Shown: positions 10,101 through 18,594, numbered from the stretch's first letter. The stretch: 64,000 nt of DNA from Acidobacteriota bacterium (GCA_027307115.1 DAHUXN010000055.1:19013-83012); one strand, 5' to 3'. Translations and numbers: made by a program. The notes: generated from the letters alone by a model not told the origin.

Positions 10101-10693
10101 CGAACCTGAAGATCTATTTCGATCGAATCCGCATCGACAATTCCGCGGCAGACGCATCGTATCGCGTCACGCAGGTCCCGCTTGCGAATGCGAATCTCCA
10201 CTTTCGTGGCTACCCGAGTTACGTCGAAGGGAAAACACCGGGAGATTTGACTTTCTTTTATGATCAGGTCAGCGCGACGGGGCCATACGCGCATCAAGCC
10301 GGAAATTACACGCGCTACGGAGATGTGCGGCCGCTTTTGCAACAAGTCGACGAGAAATACGTTGTCTTTGGTTCCGGCGACGAAGTGGCCGTGAGTTTTG
10401 ATCCTTCTTCGCTGCCAAAACTCGCTCCCGGCTGGGTCCGCGATTATTTCTTCTATGCCAATGGTTTCGACAAGGACATGGATTTCTACGCCGATCACGG
10501 CAGCACCGTCACGCCGTTGCCCATGCACACGCTCGTCTCGTATCCTTATCCCCGCGGGATCGCCTATCCCATCGATCCGAGTCATCTTGACTACCTGTTG
10601 CATTACAACACTCGCGCCGTCTCCGGCCAACCGCCCGCCTCGTATCGCTTTCAGTACCGCACCAAGACGCGCTCGAAAGCAAAAACGCCATGA
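7148..10693 (+). CDS. TPR / FG-GAP / ASPIC-UnbV fusion with large C-terminal region
   Basis: A 1181-residue protein beginning at ATG 7148, 7 bases after the previous stop. A signal anchor lies at residues 9-25, followed by a short Lys/Ser linker, TPR repeats (about 50-215), FG-GAP/VCBS repeats (about 255-640, e.g. DYDGDGRPD, DYDNDGHPD, DHDNDGWID) and an ASPIC/UnbV domain (about 650-730). A further 440 residues start near RGSSCPLLFAWNG and match no domain I can name; they are rich in aromatic residues and end in a basic tail. Fusion of TPR and propeller fits a surface scaffold working with the TPR cytochrome upstream. Confidence 0.85.
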   Translation: MLRSPRRFAFLGAALLLSICILFFARQISHARAFQSPASAKSETKSETKSGTQADAIHHNNLGVAYMERQEQKNALAEFQKASALDARLDAARLNEAIALLNLQQFSQARPILDELAKRQPKNPRVWYNLGLLEKSDGHADVSAADFERVATIDPDDADTQYFLGQDYMALHEYPKAIAAFDRALKINPFHVSAEFALAQAFQRSGETPRARTHLVRFQHLVAAKLGTPMSLTYGDQGKYSLAEIISTGAEEIPHAIPVHFVDVTAESGLPSHTAPPTIEKEAQATAANSYGSGACVFDYDGDGRPDIFLVNADGSGRPALYHNLGNGKFEDVTAQSGTTFPGVGMGCTAGDYDNDGHPDLAVSYNNGVALFHNDGGGKFHDVTASTGIQVTGQPMGLTFVDYDHDGDLDLYISRVSAQPAANSSPSAAVVTNELWRNNGNGAFTEVTQETGLAGDGSSWGATASDINNDRAIDLVVTSFNRPPTVYLNPREGKFGAEQPWASAIQSPAVGVLAFDFDKDGWMDLAFTHSGAPGLSLWRNLDGKQFVPVALPKLDWTRGWGLAALDHDNDGWIDLAAVGETASGGRIVLLRNEGPAGFRDVSVEIGLNKIRLTRPRSLVAADFFGDGATDLLITQNGASPVLLRNVGGNRNHWMNARLTGLNDNKSAIGAKVDVYAGTLHQKFEISAASGYLGQSDTNITVGLDDASKIDIFRMLWPTGVLQDEINFPADSRQTITELDRRGSSCPLLFAWNGRTFQFVADIIGSGIVGHWVGPDERNIPNPAEYLKVNGSDVQLKNGQLAFRLVEPEEELDYLDQVRLLAVDHPANVEVYSNGHFSMYPPFPAFKVVATRAPHLPLGAWDDHGRNVLPQLLKRDHQFVTGFENTPFAGFAKSHWLELDLGNWNARHPLRLILDGFTDYFSASSLYSAWQAGMKPVPPYVEALTADGHWRRVVTDMGFFSGLERTMTADLTGKLPPGARKIRIVTNLKIYFDRIRIDNSAADASYRVTQVPLANANLHFRGYPSYVEGKTPGDLTFFYDQVSATGPYAHQAGNYTRYGDVRPLLQQVDEKYVVFGSGDEVAVSFDPSSLPKLAPGWVRDYFFYANGFDKDMDFYADHGSTVTPLPMHTLVSYPYPRGIAYPIDPSHLDYLLHYNTRAVSGQPPASYRFQYRTKTRSKAKTP

Positions 10694-10726
10694 AGCCTTG
10701 CGCTTCGCCGCGAATCAGATACGCCA

Positions 10727-12085
10727 TTGGAACGTAGCGCATGGCCGTTATATTCTCCCCACGTGCGCTCCGCTCGCCGTTCTCCCACATTTGGCCTGTT
10801 CCTCGGCCTCATCATCACTCTCGCTGCCGTTGTGGTCTATTCCGCGTACATCACGCGGCAAATCTCCGGCTTGCGGGCACTGCAAAACAATTTAGCCGAC
10901 CGCTACCGCAAGGATTCGCTTCAACTCTTACGCATTCAGAATGACCTGAATTCGTTGGGGCTCGCCATGCGCGATATGTTAGCCAACGACGAACCGTATC
11001 CCCTGACGGCATGGTCAGCGCAATTTCAGCAAATCCATACCGACCTCAGCGATGCGCTCCAGCGCGAACAGCAACTCGCGGTGGTCCGTCGTACTCCGGA
11101 ACAAATGCAGGAACTCGCGAATTCCTTCGCGCAATTCTGGAACGCGGTGGATCGCACGTTCGCTCTTGTGCGCGACGGAAAAGAGAAAGAAGCTCGCGAG
11201 CAAATCCGCATTTCGTTGCAGACAAGGCAGGCATCCCTCACCACGGCCGTCGCGCGTCAATTGGTCGAGAACAATGCAGGTGAAGAGCAAGCCGCGCGCC
11301 AAATCGGTGAAATCTACGATCGCGTTCAGCGTCAGGTTTACCTGTTTCTCACCGCAACCCTGATTGCGATTTTGCTGACCAGCCTGTATTTGATTTACTG
11401 GAACCGCCGCCTCTTCGCGCAATTGGATGCATTGTCAACGCAGCGAAGCGAGCTTGCCCAGAAATTGATCTCCACGCAGGAATCAACTCTGCGTTACATT
11501 TCCCGTGAATTGCACGACGAGTTTGGTCAAATCCTCACGGCCATCGGCTCGATGCTTAATCGCGCGGGAAAATACGCGCCGGAGGGTTCGACGCTCCGCT
11601 CGGATCTCCAGGAAGTCCGGGATATCACGCAGACCGCGCTCGATAACGTGCGCACTCTTTCGCAGGCGCTCCATCCGGTCATGCTCGAGGAATCGGGACT
11701 CGAAAACACCATGGATTGGTATATTCCTACCGTGGAGAAGCAAACGGGTGTCGCGATCAGTTACAAAAAATCCGGTGCTCCATTTCCGCTCGATGGCTCC
11801 GCGTCCGTTCACATTTACCGCATCCTGCAGGAGGCCTTGAACAATGTGGCGCGGCATTCCGGAGCGCAGCAAGCATGGGTTCGCTTGCACTTTTCCCCGG
11901 ACAAATTGGAGTTAGAAGTGGAAGATCACGGCGCGGGATTTGTCCGCGGCGCCGGAAAGCCAGGCATCGGATTGGTTGCGATGCGCGAGCGCGCGGAACT
12001 CCTCGGCGGCACGATTGAATTCGTGCAGCCCGCCGCAGGCGGAACGCTAATCCGTCTGAGAGTGCCGAAAACCAGGATGGACTGA
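10727..12085 (+). CDS. Sensor histidine kinase, NarX/LiaS-like (HisKA_3)
   Basis: About 452 residues. Two membrane helices (22-43 and 204-226) flank a roughly 160-residue helical periplasmic sensor resembling a four-helix bundle. The dimerisation domain carries ISRELHDEFGQ with phospho-acceptor His263, typical of HisKA_3. The ATPase domain shows LQEALNNVARHS (N box) and GIGLVAMRERAELLGG (G box). No ATG fits: the longest start is TTG 10727, with GTG 10763 as an alternative; neither has a clear Shine-Dalgarno. The response regulator follows after 1 base. It presumably senses a condition linked to the cytochrome/propeller block. Confidence 0.9.
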   Translation: MERSAWPLYSPHVRSARRSPTFGLFLGLIITLAAVVVYSAYITRQISGLRALQNNLADRYRKDSLQLLRIQNDLNSLGLAMRDMLANDEPYPLTAWSAQFQQIHTDLSDALQREQQLAVVRRTPEQMQELANSFAQFWNAVDRTFALVRDGKEKEAREQIRISLQTRQASLTTAVARQLVENNAGEEQAARQIGEIYDRVQRQVYLFLTATLIAILLTSLYLIYWNRRLFAQLDALSTQRSELAQKLISTQESTLRYISRELHDEFGQILTAIGSMLNRAGKYAPEGSTLRSDLQEVRDITQTALDNVRTLSQALHPVMLEESGLENTMDWYIPTVEKQTGVAISYKKSGAPFPLDGSASVHIYRILQEALNNVARHSGAQQAWVRLHFSPDKLELEVEDHGAGFVRGAGKPGIGLVAMRERAELLGGTIEFVQPAAGGTLIRLRVPKTRMD

Positions 12086-12086
12086 C

Positions 12087-12716
12087 ATGCCAGACAAAAT
12101 CACCGTTCTGCTCGTGGACGATCACGCTCTCGTTCGCCGCGGTTTTCGCCGAATGCTCGAAGACGAGCCGGACATCTCGGTTGTCGGAGAGGCAAGCGAC
12201 GGCGAAGAGGCGATTCGCCTTGCCCGCGAGCTTAAGCCTCAGGTTATTTTGATGGATTCCGCGTTGCCTCACGTCAGCGGCCTCGATGCAACTCGCCAAA
12301 TTCTCGCCGCTCGTCCGGGGAGCTTGATTTTAATGTTGAGCATGCATTCGGAAGATACCCTCGTCCGTCAGGCGCTCGACGCCGGCGCGCGCGGATATAT
12401 TCTCAAAAACGCGGTGGAGCTCGAACTCCCTGCAGCCGTCCGGCGCGTCGTAGCTGGTGAAATCGTGCTCTCTCCGCAACTTTCGCGTTCCGATGCCTTA
12501 AAGGGCGAGCGCAACTCCGGTCTCACCGTTCGCGAGCTGCAGATTTTGCAACTCATCGTGAATGGCAAGTCCAACAAGGAAATCGCCGAGCAGCTCGACC
12601 TCAGCGTGAATACGGTCGGCGTCCATCGCGCCAATATTATGGACGCGCTCGGAATTCACAAAACCGCCGATCTAGTCGTCTATGCGATTCGCAACGGCTT
12701 GGTGAATATCTCGTGA
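12087..12716 (+). CDS. LuxR/NarL-family response regulator
   Basis: A 209-residue regulator. The receiver has the acidic pair Asp11/Asp12, phosphorylation site Asp57 (LMDSALP) and Lys107 (YILKNA). The C-terminal LuxR helix-turn-helix reads LTVRELQILQLIVNGKSNKE followed by SVNTVGVHRANIM. It sits 1 base after the kinase stop and its own stop overlaps the next GTG start, so the two-component pair is embedded within, rather than beside, the propeller operon. It therefore probably controls this block, though target sites cannot be located from one example. Confidence 0.94.
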   Translation: MPDKITVLLVDDHALVRRGFRRMLEDEPDISVVGEASDGEEAIRLARELKPQVILMDSALPHVSGLDATRQILAARPGSLILMLSMHSEDTLVRQALDAGARGYILKNAVELELPAAVRRVVAGEIVLSPQLSRSDALKGERNSGLTVRELQILQLIVNGKSNKEIAEQLDLSVNTVGVHRANIMDALGIHKTADLVVYAIRNGLVNIS

Positions 12717-14419
12717 ACCGCAGATCGTTTCTCCTGAGTTTGGCAGGGTTGGCTTCCGCCAGCGCATTGCAAATGGATTCCGCAGCCGCACTCTCTCCGC
12801 CGCAACAATCAAATCCCGGATTTCGTTTGGTCGATGTCACTTCGCAATCCGGCATTCACTTCATCCACAACAGCGGAGCATACGGCGGAAAGTTTCTGCC
12901 GGAGACGATGGGTTCCGGGTGCGCATTTCTCGATTATGACGGAGACGGTTGGCAGGACGTCCTTCTCATCAATAGCATGGACTGGCCGGGGCACCGGCGG
13001 GTTCGCACCACGATGCGCCTGTATCACAACAATCGCAACGGCACTTTCACGGACGTCACACACCGCGCGGGCCTCGATATCGAGATGTACGGTATGGGCG
13101 TCGCGGTCGCGGATTACAATAACGATGGCTTCCCCGATATTTTCATCACTTGCGTCGGCCAAAATCGCCTTTTCAAAAATACCGGACGCGGCACTTTTCT
13201 CGACGTCACTCGCGAAAGCGGTCTCGCGGGCAGGGAAGGCTTCAGCACTTCGGCTCTGTGGTTCGACTTTGATCGCGATGGTTTCCTCGACCTGTTCGTT
13301 TGCAATTATGTGAAGTGGTCTCCAGCGCAAGACGTTTTTTGCAGCCTCGATGGCAAGCACAAGTCCTACTGCACTCCTGAAGCGTACCGCGGAGAAACGT
13401 GTTGGCTTTTTCGCAATCGCGGCAACGGAACGTTTGAAGACGCCACCGCAACCAGCGGAATTTTCGATACCAGTTCCAAATCCTTGGGCGTCGCCATGCT
13501 CGATTACGACCAAGATGGCTGGCCGGATCTCATGGTTGCGAACGACACGCAGCCTAACAAGCTCTACCGCAATCAGCGCAATGGCACATTCAAGGACGTC
13601 GCCGTGGAAGCGGGCGTTGCATTTAGCAACGACGGAAAGGCTCGCGCAGGAATGGGTGTCGCCGTTGGCGATTTCAACCGTTCAGGCCGTCCTGGAATTG
13701 CCATCACCAATTTCGACGATGAAATGGTCGGCCTGTATCGGCCGCTCGGCAAAGCCATGTACGAAGATGTAGCCGTGCAGAGCGGCGTCGGACTTCCCTC
13801 GAAAAATACTCTCGGCTTTGGCTGCGTTTTCGCCGACATGAACCTTGGCGGCGCGCTCGACCTCGTCGTCGCCAATGGACACATTGACGAAACTGTGCGC
13901 AACATTCGCGGGAACGTCGGCTACGCGCAACCTCCGCAGCTTTTTTTGAACGATGGCGCAGGCAAATTCCGCGATGTTGCTTCCGAAGTTGGCGATGCGT
14001 TCGCGCGGCCAAAAGTCGGACGCGGCTTGTGCTATGGCGATTTCGATCGTGACGGAGATCTCGATTTGTTGATGACCACGAATAACGGTCCCGCGTATCT
14101 TTTCCGCAACGATCAACTTTCGCGCAATCGCGCCATTCGCTTCCGCCTGGTCGGCACGAAATCGAATCGCGACGCAATCGGTGCGCGCGTCCAAATCTTT
14201 CACGGTGAGTCGAGCCAGTCCCGCCTCGTGAAGAGTGGTTCCAGCTATCTCTCGCAATCGGAGCTTCCGGCGACGTTTGGCTTCGGTCAGGCAGATCGTG
14301 TGGATCGCGTGGTGCTCGACTGGCCCAGTGGCAGAACAGAAGAGTATAAGAATTTAGCTTCGGGCAAGCTCTACCGGTGCGTCGAAGGGAAGGGAATCAC
14401 CCCGCTCGACGGCTTCTGA
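12713..14419 (+). CDS. ASPIC/UnbV (CRTAC1-like) FG-GAP propeller protein, paralogue
   Basis: A 568-residue protein starting at GTG 12713, which overlaps the regulator's stop by 4 bases. The N terminus MNRRSFLLSLAG is twin-arginine-like, unlike the Sec-type signal of its paralogue at 5428. FG-GAP/VCBS repeats (DYDGDGWQD, DYNNDGFPD, DFDRDGFLD, DYDQDGWPD) are followed by an ASPIC/UnbV domain (GTKSNRDAIGA, SGSSYLSQSE, WPSGRTEE). The two paralogues align nearly without gaps and share Cys210/Cys220. Possible export by Tat instead of Sec hints at cytoplasmic folding or cofactor loading; that part is inference. Confidence 0.87.
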   Translation: MNRRSFLLSLAGLASASALQMDSAAALSPPQQSNPGFRLVDVTSQSGIHFIHNSGAYGGKFLPETMGSGCAFLDYDGDGWQDVLLINSMDWPGHRRVRTTMRLYHNNRNGTFTDVTHRAGLDIEMYGMGVAVADYNNDGFPDIFITCVGQNRLFKNTGRGTFLDVTRESGLAGREGFSTSALWFDFDRDGFLDLFVCNYVKWSPAQDVFCSLDGKHKSYCTPEAYRGETCWLFRNRGNGTFEDATATSGIFDTSSKSLGVAMLDYDQDGWPDLMVANDTQPNKLYRNQRNGTFKDVAVEAGVAFSNDGKARAGMGVAVGDFNRSGRPGIAITNFDDEMVGLYRPLGKAMYEDVAVQSGVGLPSKNTLGFGCVFADMNLGGALDLVVANGHIDETVRNIRGNVGYAQPPQLFLNDGAGKFRDVASEVGDAFARPKVGRGLCYGDFDRDGDLDLLMTTNNGPAYLFRNDQLSRNRAIRFRLVGTKSNRDAIGARVQIFHGESSQSRLVKSGSSYLSQSELPATFGFGQADRVDRVVLDWPSGRTEEYKNLASGKLYRCVEGKGITPLDGF

Positions 14420-14433
14420 GGTTCGCCGCTCAT

Positions 14434-15306
14434 TTACAGCTCAACTTTCACGCCCGCAAGCCTCCGAGCCACTTGGGCAATGTCCGACCGATGCGAGAGG
14501 TCGAGTACGCCAGTGTGGAACGGCACCGTTTTGAAGCGCAGTCCGAGCGAACTCAGTCCGAGCTGCACTGCTTCCGGCAGTTCGTATTCCCCGCGCGCTG
14601 AGCGCCCGACCGTTTCGCACGCGCGAAAGATGCCCGCGTCAAATCGCCAGCAATTCATGCTTATGAACACTTCTCCATCGCCGGCCGTTTCGGGCATCTC
14701 ATCGGGCTTCTCGACGATTTTCTCCAAATATCCTGCAGGACTGATTTGCAGCAGCGCATAACGTAGCACTCGCTCGCGCGGAATTTCGCTTTCGCGCACC
14801 AGCGTTTCTCGCTCGAATGCAGGCAATCCCGGCTCGCCAAGCGTCCGTAGCGCGCGAAACACCTCGACCGGATAATAGTTGTCCGAGTTCAGCGCCAGGA
14901 ATTCTTCGCGTCCCGCAAACGGTTTCGCCGCAAGCAGCGCATTCGCGGTCCCCAGCGGCTCCTCCTGTATTGCAAAACTGATCTCGATTCGCCGCGCAGA
15001 AACGCTCTGGTAGTATTCGCGAATCGTCGTATGCTCAGGCCCCACTACCAGACATACTTGGCTAAATCCTGCGTCAGCCAGCGTGCTCAGCACGTAATCG
15101 AGAAACGGCCGCCCAATTGGAATCATCGCCTTCATTCCCGCATCGGCGGCCCGCATCTGATCCGTGGCGAGTTGCGCCGTCGCGTCCGGCGACCGCATTC
15201 GTTTCCCCAACCCGCGCGCGAGAATCACCGCCTTGCGAATTTCGGCCGACGATCCGCGATCATTACAAGGGGATGAGCTGCGGCGATCCTGCTTTGCAGT
15301 GCTCAT
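14434..15306 (-). CDS. Sugar-1-phosphate nucleotidyltransferase
   Basis: A 290-residue nucleotidyltransferase joining a nucleoside triphosphate to a sugar 1-phosphate. The N-terminal signature is AVILARGLGKRMR, a variant of the usual LAGGxGTRL loop; KAMIPIGRPFLDYVL, EEPLGTANALLAAKPF, LNSDNYYP and EKPDE mark the Rossmann-like core. It faces the symporter divergently and lies in a cluster with galactokinase and alpha-galactosidase, so galactose 1-phosphate is a reasonable substrate guess. Mannose- or glucose-1-phosphate cannot be excluded. It converges with the propeller gene, 14 bases away. Confidence 0.82.
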   Translation of the reverse strand: MSTAKQDRRSSSPCNDRGSSAEIRKAVILARGLGKRMRSPDATAQLATDQMRAADAGMKAMIPIGRPFLDYVLSTLADAGFSQVCLVVGPEHTTIREYYQSVSARRIEISFAIQEEPLGTANALLAAKPFAGREEFLALNSDNYYPVEVFRALRTLGEPGLPAFERETLVRESEIPRERVLRYALLQISPAGYLEKIVEKPDEMPETAGDGEVFISMNCWRFDAGIFRACETVGRSARGEYELPEAVQLGLSSLGLRFKTVPFHTGVLDLSHRSDIAQVARRLAGVKVEL

Positions 15307-15517
15307 AGAATTAGCAAAACGTACGCCTGTCGTTCACTCATCCTTCCTTCGCAGTCCAGCACAAGCTCTCCATGGACACCGCAGTATTATCCTATTGGCA
15401 TCTGCGGTCGAACGCAAAATCCTAAGGCAAAAAAGCGGCCTAATGATATCGTTTGCTATTCCGCGCGGGTACTGCGGAGATTTGAAGCATCGTCATATTT
15501 GAGGTTCAGCGGCCACC

Positions 15518-17131
15518 ATGCATCTGAAGTGGATTGATTACGCAGTCATCGGCCTCTATTGTGCCTTCGTGCTCGGCGTCGGTTTCACGCTGAAAAAATC
15601 CATGCGCACGAGCATGGACTTTTTCCTCTCCGGCCGCCGGATTCCCGCTTGGATCACCGGTCTCGCCTTCATTTCCGCGAACCTGGGCGCTCTGGAAGTG
15701 ATGGGCATGGCCGCCAGTGGCGCGAAGTACGGCATGCTCACGACGCATTTCTACTGGCTCGGCGCGATTCCGGCCATGATTTTCGTGGGCCTTTGCATGA
15801 TGCCGTTTTATTACGGCAGCCGCGCGCGTTCCGTGCCTGAATATTTGCGGCTTCGCTTCGACGAAAAAACGCGCGCCTTCAACGCGCTTACGTTCGCTGT
15901 CATGACTATTCTCGCCAGCGGCATCAATCTTTACGCGATGGCTCTCGTCTTCAAGCTCATGCTGGGCTGGTCAATTCACGCGACAATTGTGCTGTCGGCG
16001 ATTGTTGTGCTTGTTTATACGTTTCTTGGCGGCCTCACATCGTCGATTTATAACGAAGTGCTGCAATTCTTTCTGATCGTCTTCGGCATTTTGCCGCTCG
16101 CCGTTGTCAGCGTCACGTATGCGCGAGGGTGGCGAGGTCTGGAGGCGCACATGCCGCCGGGCTTCACGCACATGTGGGCCAACCTGGGGCACGCGACCGC
16201 GAATCCGATGGGCGTGGATTGGTTTCAGTTGGTCGCCGGGCTAGGTTTTGTTCTTTCGTTCGGATATTGGTGCACCGATTTTCTCGTCATTCAACGGGCG
16301 CTCGCCGCGCGTGACATGACTGCCGCGCAAAAGACTCCTCTGATCGCCGCGATTCCCAAGATGTTCATTCCTTTTCTCGTGATTGTTCCCGGCATGGCGG
16401 CGTGGGTTTTGCTGCCGAAGGCGGCGTTCCTCGTCGATGGGAAAGTTGATTACAACATGGCCCTGCCGCTTTTGCTCGCGAACTACTATCCGCCTGGAAT
16501 GCTCGGCGTCGGCATCACGGCGCTGCTCGCGAGTTTCATGTCTGGAATGGCGGGCAACGTCACGGCGTTTAATACTGTGTGGACGTACGATATCTATCAA
16601 TCCTACATTCGGCCCGCGGCGAGCGACGCGCATTATCTCACCATGGGCCGCATCGCTACCGTCAGCGGCGTCTTGCTCAGTGTTTTGGCGGCATACGTCG
16701 CGCTCAGCTTCCACAACATCATGGACTACTTGCAGTTGCTGTTTTCGTTTGTGAACGCGCCGTTGTTTGCCACTTTCCTGCTCGGCATGTTCTGGAAACG
16801 CGCCACGTCAAACGGAGCTTTTTTCGGTTTGGCGAGCGGCACACTCGCGGCCGCGTTACATTATTTTGCCACGCTGCACGGCTGGTTCGTTTACAGAAGT
16901 GAAATGGCCGCGAATTTCAACCGCGCCATTTATGCCTGGGGTGTCTGTTTCCTCGTCACGATAATTGTCAGTTTCTTTACGCGGCCGCGCGCGGAAGCTG
17001 AACTCGGCGGACTCGTCTATTCGTTGACGAAAAAACAAAATTACGGCGATCTGCCCGTGCTGCGCAGGCCGCTCACTTTGGCGATTGTGGTCGCCGTTAT
17101 TACTATCGCGTTGAATTGGATATTCCGATGA
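15518..17131 (+). CDS. Sodium:solute symporter (SSS family), probable sugar transporter
   Basis: A 537-residue membrane protein with about 13-14 hydrophobic segments and the SSS layout of SglT-type transporters: an early SGRRIPAWITGLAFISANLGALE stretch (read here as residues 30-52) and FLGGLTSSIYNEVLQFFLIV in the core. ATG 15518 lies 10 or so bases after GAGG. It would use a sodium gradient to import a sugar; the adjacent galactokinase and secreted alpha-galactosidase point to galactose. Its last codons overlap the start of the small membrane protein in ATGA. It is divergent from the nucleotidyltransferase across a 211-base region. Confidence 0.9.
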   Translation: MHLKWIDYAVIGLYCAFVLGVGFTLKKSMRTSMDFFLSGRRIPAWITGLAFISANLGALEVMGMAASGAKYGMLTTHFYWLGAIPAMIFVGLCMMPFYYGSRARSVPEYLRLRFDEKTRAFNALTFAVMTILASGINLYAMALVFKLMLGWSIHATIVLSAIVVLVYTFLGGLTSSIYNEVLQFFLIVFGILPLAVVSVTYARGWRGLEAHMPPGFTHMWANLGHATANPMGVDWFQLVAGLGFVLSFGYWCTDFLVIQRALAARDMTAAQKTPLIAAIPKMFIPFLVIVPGMAAWVLLPKAAFLVDGKVDYNMALPLLLANYYPPGMLGVGITALLASFMSGMAGNVTAFNTVWTYDIYQSYIRPAASDAHYLTMGRIATVSGVLLSVLAAYVALSFHNIMDYLQLLFSFVNAPLFATFLLGMFWKRATSNGAFFGLASGTLAAALHYFATLHGWFVYRSEMAANFNRAIYAWGVCFLVTIIVSFFTRPRAEAELGGLVYSLTKKQNYGDLPVLRRPLTLAIVVAVITIALNWIFR

Positions 17132-17346
17132 GCGACTCCGAATCTGGACTCGATATCCGCTGGCCCATCGGCTTGCTCTTCCTCGCAATCGGAGCAGCCG
17201 TCGCCGTATTCGGCATATTGTCGGCCAGCCGCACGGATTTGTGGGGGCTGCAAATCAATTTGAATCTCTGGTGGGGCGTCATCATGACTGCATTTGGCTT
17301 GGGGATGATTTGGGGCGGAGCACGCGCCGGTCGCCGCCCGTCATGA
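17128..17346 (+). CDS. Small two-helix membrane protein coupled to the symporter
   Basis: A 72-residue protein whose ATG overlaps the symporter stop codon (ATGA), so translation is probably coupled. Two hydrophobic segments (about 13-35 and 45-64) surround a short loop ending NLNLWWG, and the tail is Arg-rich. I do not recognise a family. Its position suggests an accessory subunit of the transporter, like the small partner proteins seen with some SSS carriers, but this is inference only. Confidence 0.7.
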   Translation: MSDSESGLDIRWPIGLLFLAIGAAVAVFGILSASRTDLWGLQINLNLWWGVIMTAFGLGMIWGGARAGRRPS

Positions 17347-17436
17347 GCGCGTTCGTCGCTAGTCTCTTTTACTACGTATCCGCATGATTACCATACCGCG
17401 CGGCGCCACCGTGATCGTCTCGAATAGTTACCCGCG

Positions 17437-18594
17437 ATGACTTATCCGCACGCCTTACGAAAAACTTTCAGGGATATGTTTGCTGCCATGCCGCGCGTCT
17501 TTCGCGCGCCCGGCCGGATAAACCTTATCGGCGGCCACCTCGACTACAACGAGGGGTGGGTGCTTCCTATCGCGATTGACCGCTCCTGCTTTCTGGCTGC
17601 AAAAGCTCGAAACGATCGTCTCCTGCGAATTCATTCTGTTCAGATGCAAGAGACCTTCGAATGCCATTTGGACGACCCGCGGCCCCAGCAACACCATTGG
17701 AGCAACTACGTGCGCGGAGTCGCGTGGGCGCTGCGGGAAGCGGGCCAATCAATCGCAGGCGCAGACCTGCTCATCTCGAATGATGTTCCCATGGGCGCTG
17801 GGCTCAGTTCTTCCGCCGCGCTCGAAGTCTCCGCAGGCTTCGCGCTGTTGCGCCTCTCGGACTTGAAAATGGATCGCGTCCAGCTCGCTCGCATTTGCCA
17901 GCGAGCGGAAAACGAATACGTCGGAATGCGTTGCGGGATCATGGACCAACTCGTCGCTTGCTGCGGACGCCGCGCCCATGCCTTGCTGATTGATTGCCGC
18001 ACTCTCGAAATTGAGCCGGTGCCTTTTGACGATTCGAGCGTCGCCGTGGTCGTCGCAAACACCATGGTCAAGCACGCACTCGCCGCTTCATCGGAATACA
18101 ATCGTCGGCGCACCGAGTGCGACGACGCTGTCGCAAGAATTCGCGCCGTGCGGCCGAACGTGAAAACTCTGCGCGACGTTTCCTGGCCAGAGATTCAACA
18201 GATGGCTTCCACGTGGCCCAATGACATTCGGCGCCGCGCTCGCCATGTCACAACAGAGATGCTCCGCGTCCACGCTGCCGCTGCTGCGTTGCGCAAAGGC
18301 GATTTCGCCGAGTTAGGCCGGCTCATCTCTGAAGCGCATGTGAGCCTCGATACCGATTACGAAGTTTCCTCAGTTGAATTAAATCTGATGGTGGCGCTGG
18401 CGCAGCAAATCCCGGGACTCTTGGGAGCGCGAATGACCGGAGCCGGATTTGGAGGATGCACAATAAATCTGACCGGGCCGAATGACGCTGCCGAATTCGC
18501 CGCTAAACTCGCAGAATCATACGAGGAAAAAACGAGCATCAAGCCCGATGTATACGTATGCCGCGCATCCGATGGCGTCGAGGAAATCGTTTAA
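17437..18594 (+). CDS. galK: Galactokinase (GHMP family) with altered sugar-binding motif
   Basis: A 385-residue GHMP kinase, expected to convert galactose and ATP to galactose 1-phosphate. The ATP loop PMGAGLSSSAALE (118-130), the third motif GARMTGAGFGGC and catalytic Asp170 in MRCGIMDQ are intact. The galactokinase signature normally read GRxNLIGEHTDYN is GRINLIGGHLDYN here: the sugar-contacting Glu is Gly33 and Thr is Leu35, while His34 and Asp36 remain. Substrate range may therefore differ from galactose. It lies 90 bases after the small membrane gene and converges with the alpha-galactosidase. Confidence 0.88.
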   Translation: MTYPHALRKTFRDMFAAMPRVFRAPGRINLIGGHLDYNEGWVLPIAIDRSCFLAAKARNDRLLRIHSVQMQETFECHLDDPRPQQHHWSNYVRGVAWALREAGQSIAGADLLISNDVPMGAGLSSSAALEVSAGFALLRLSDLKMDRVQLARICQRAENEYVGMRCGIMDQLVACCGRRAHALLIDCRTLEIEPVPFDDSSVAVVVANTMVKHALAASSEYNRRRTECDDAVARIRAVRPNVKTLRDVSWPEIQQMASTWPNDIRRRARHVTTEMLRVHAAAAALRKGDFAELGRLISEAHVSLDTDYEVSSVELNLMVALAQQIPGLLGARMTGAGFGGCTINLTGPNDAAEFAAKLAESYEEKTSIKPDVYVCRASDGVEEIV

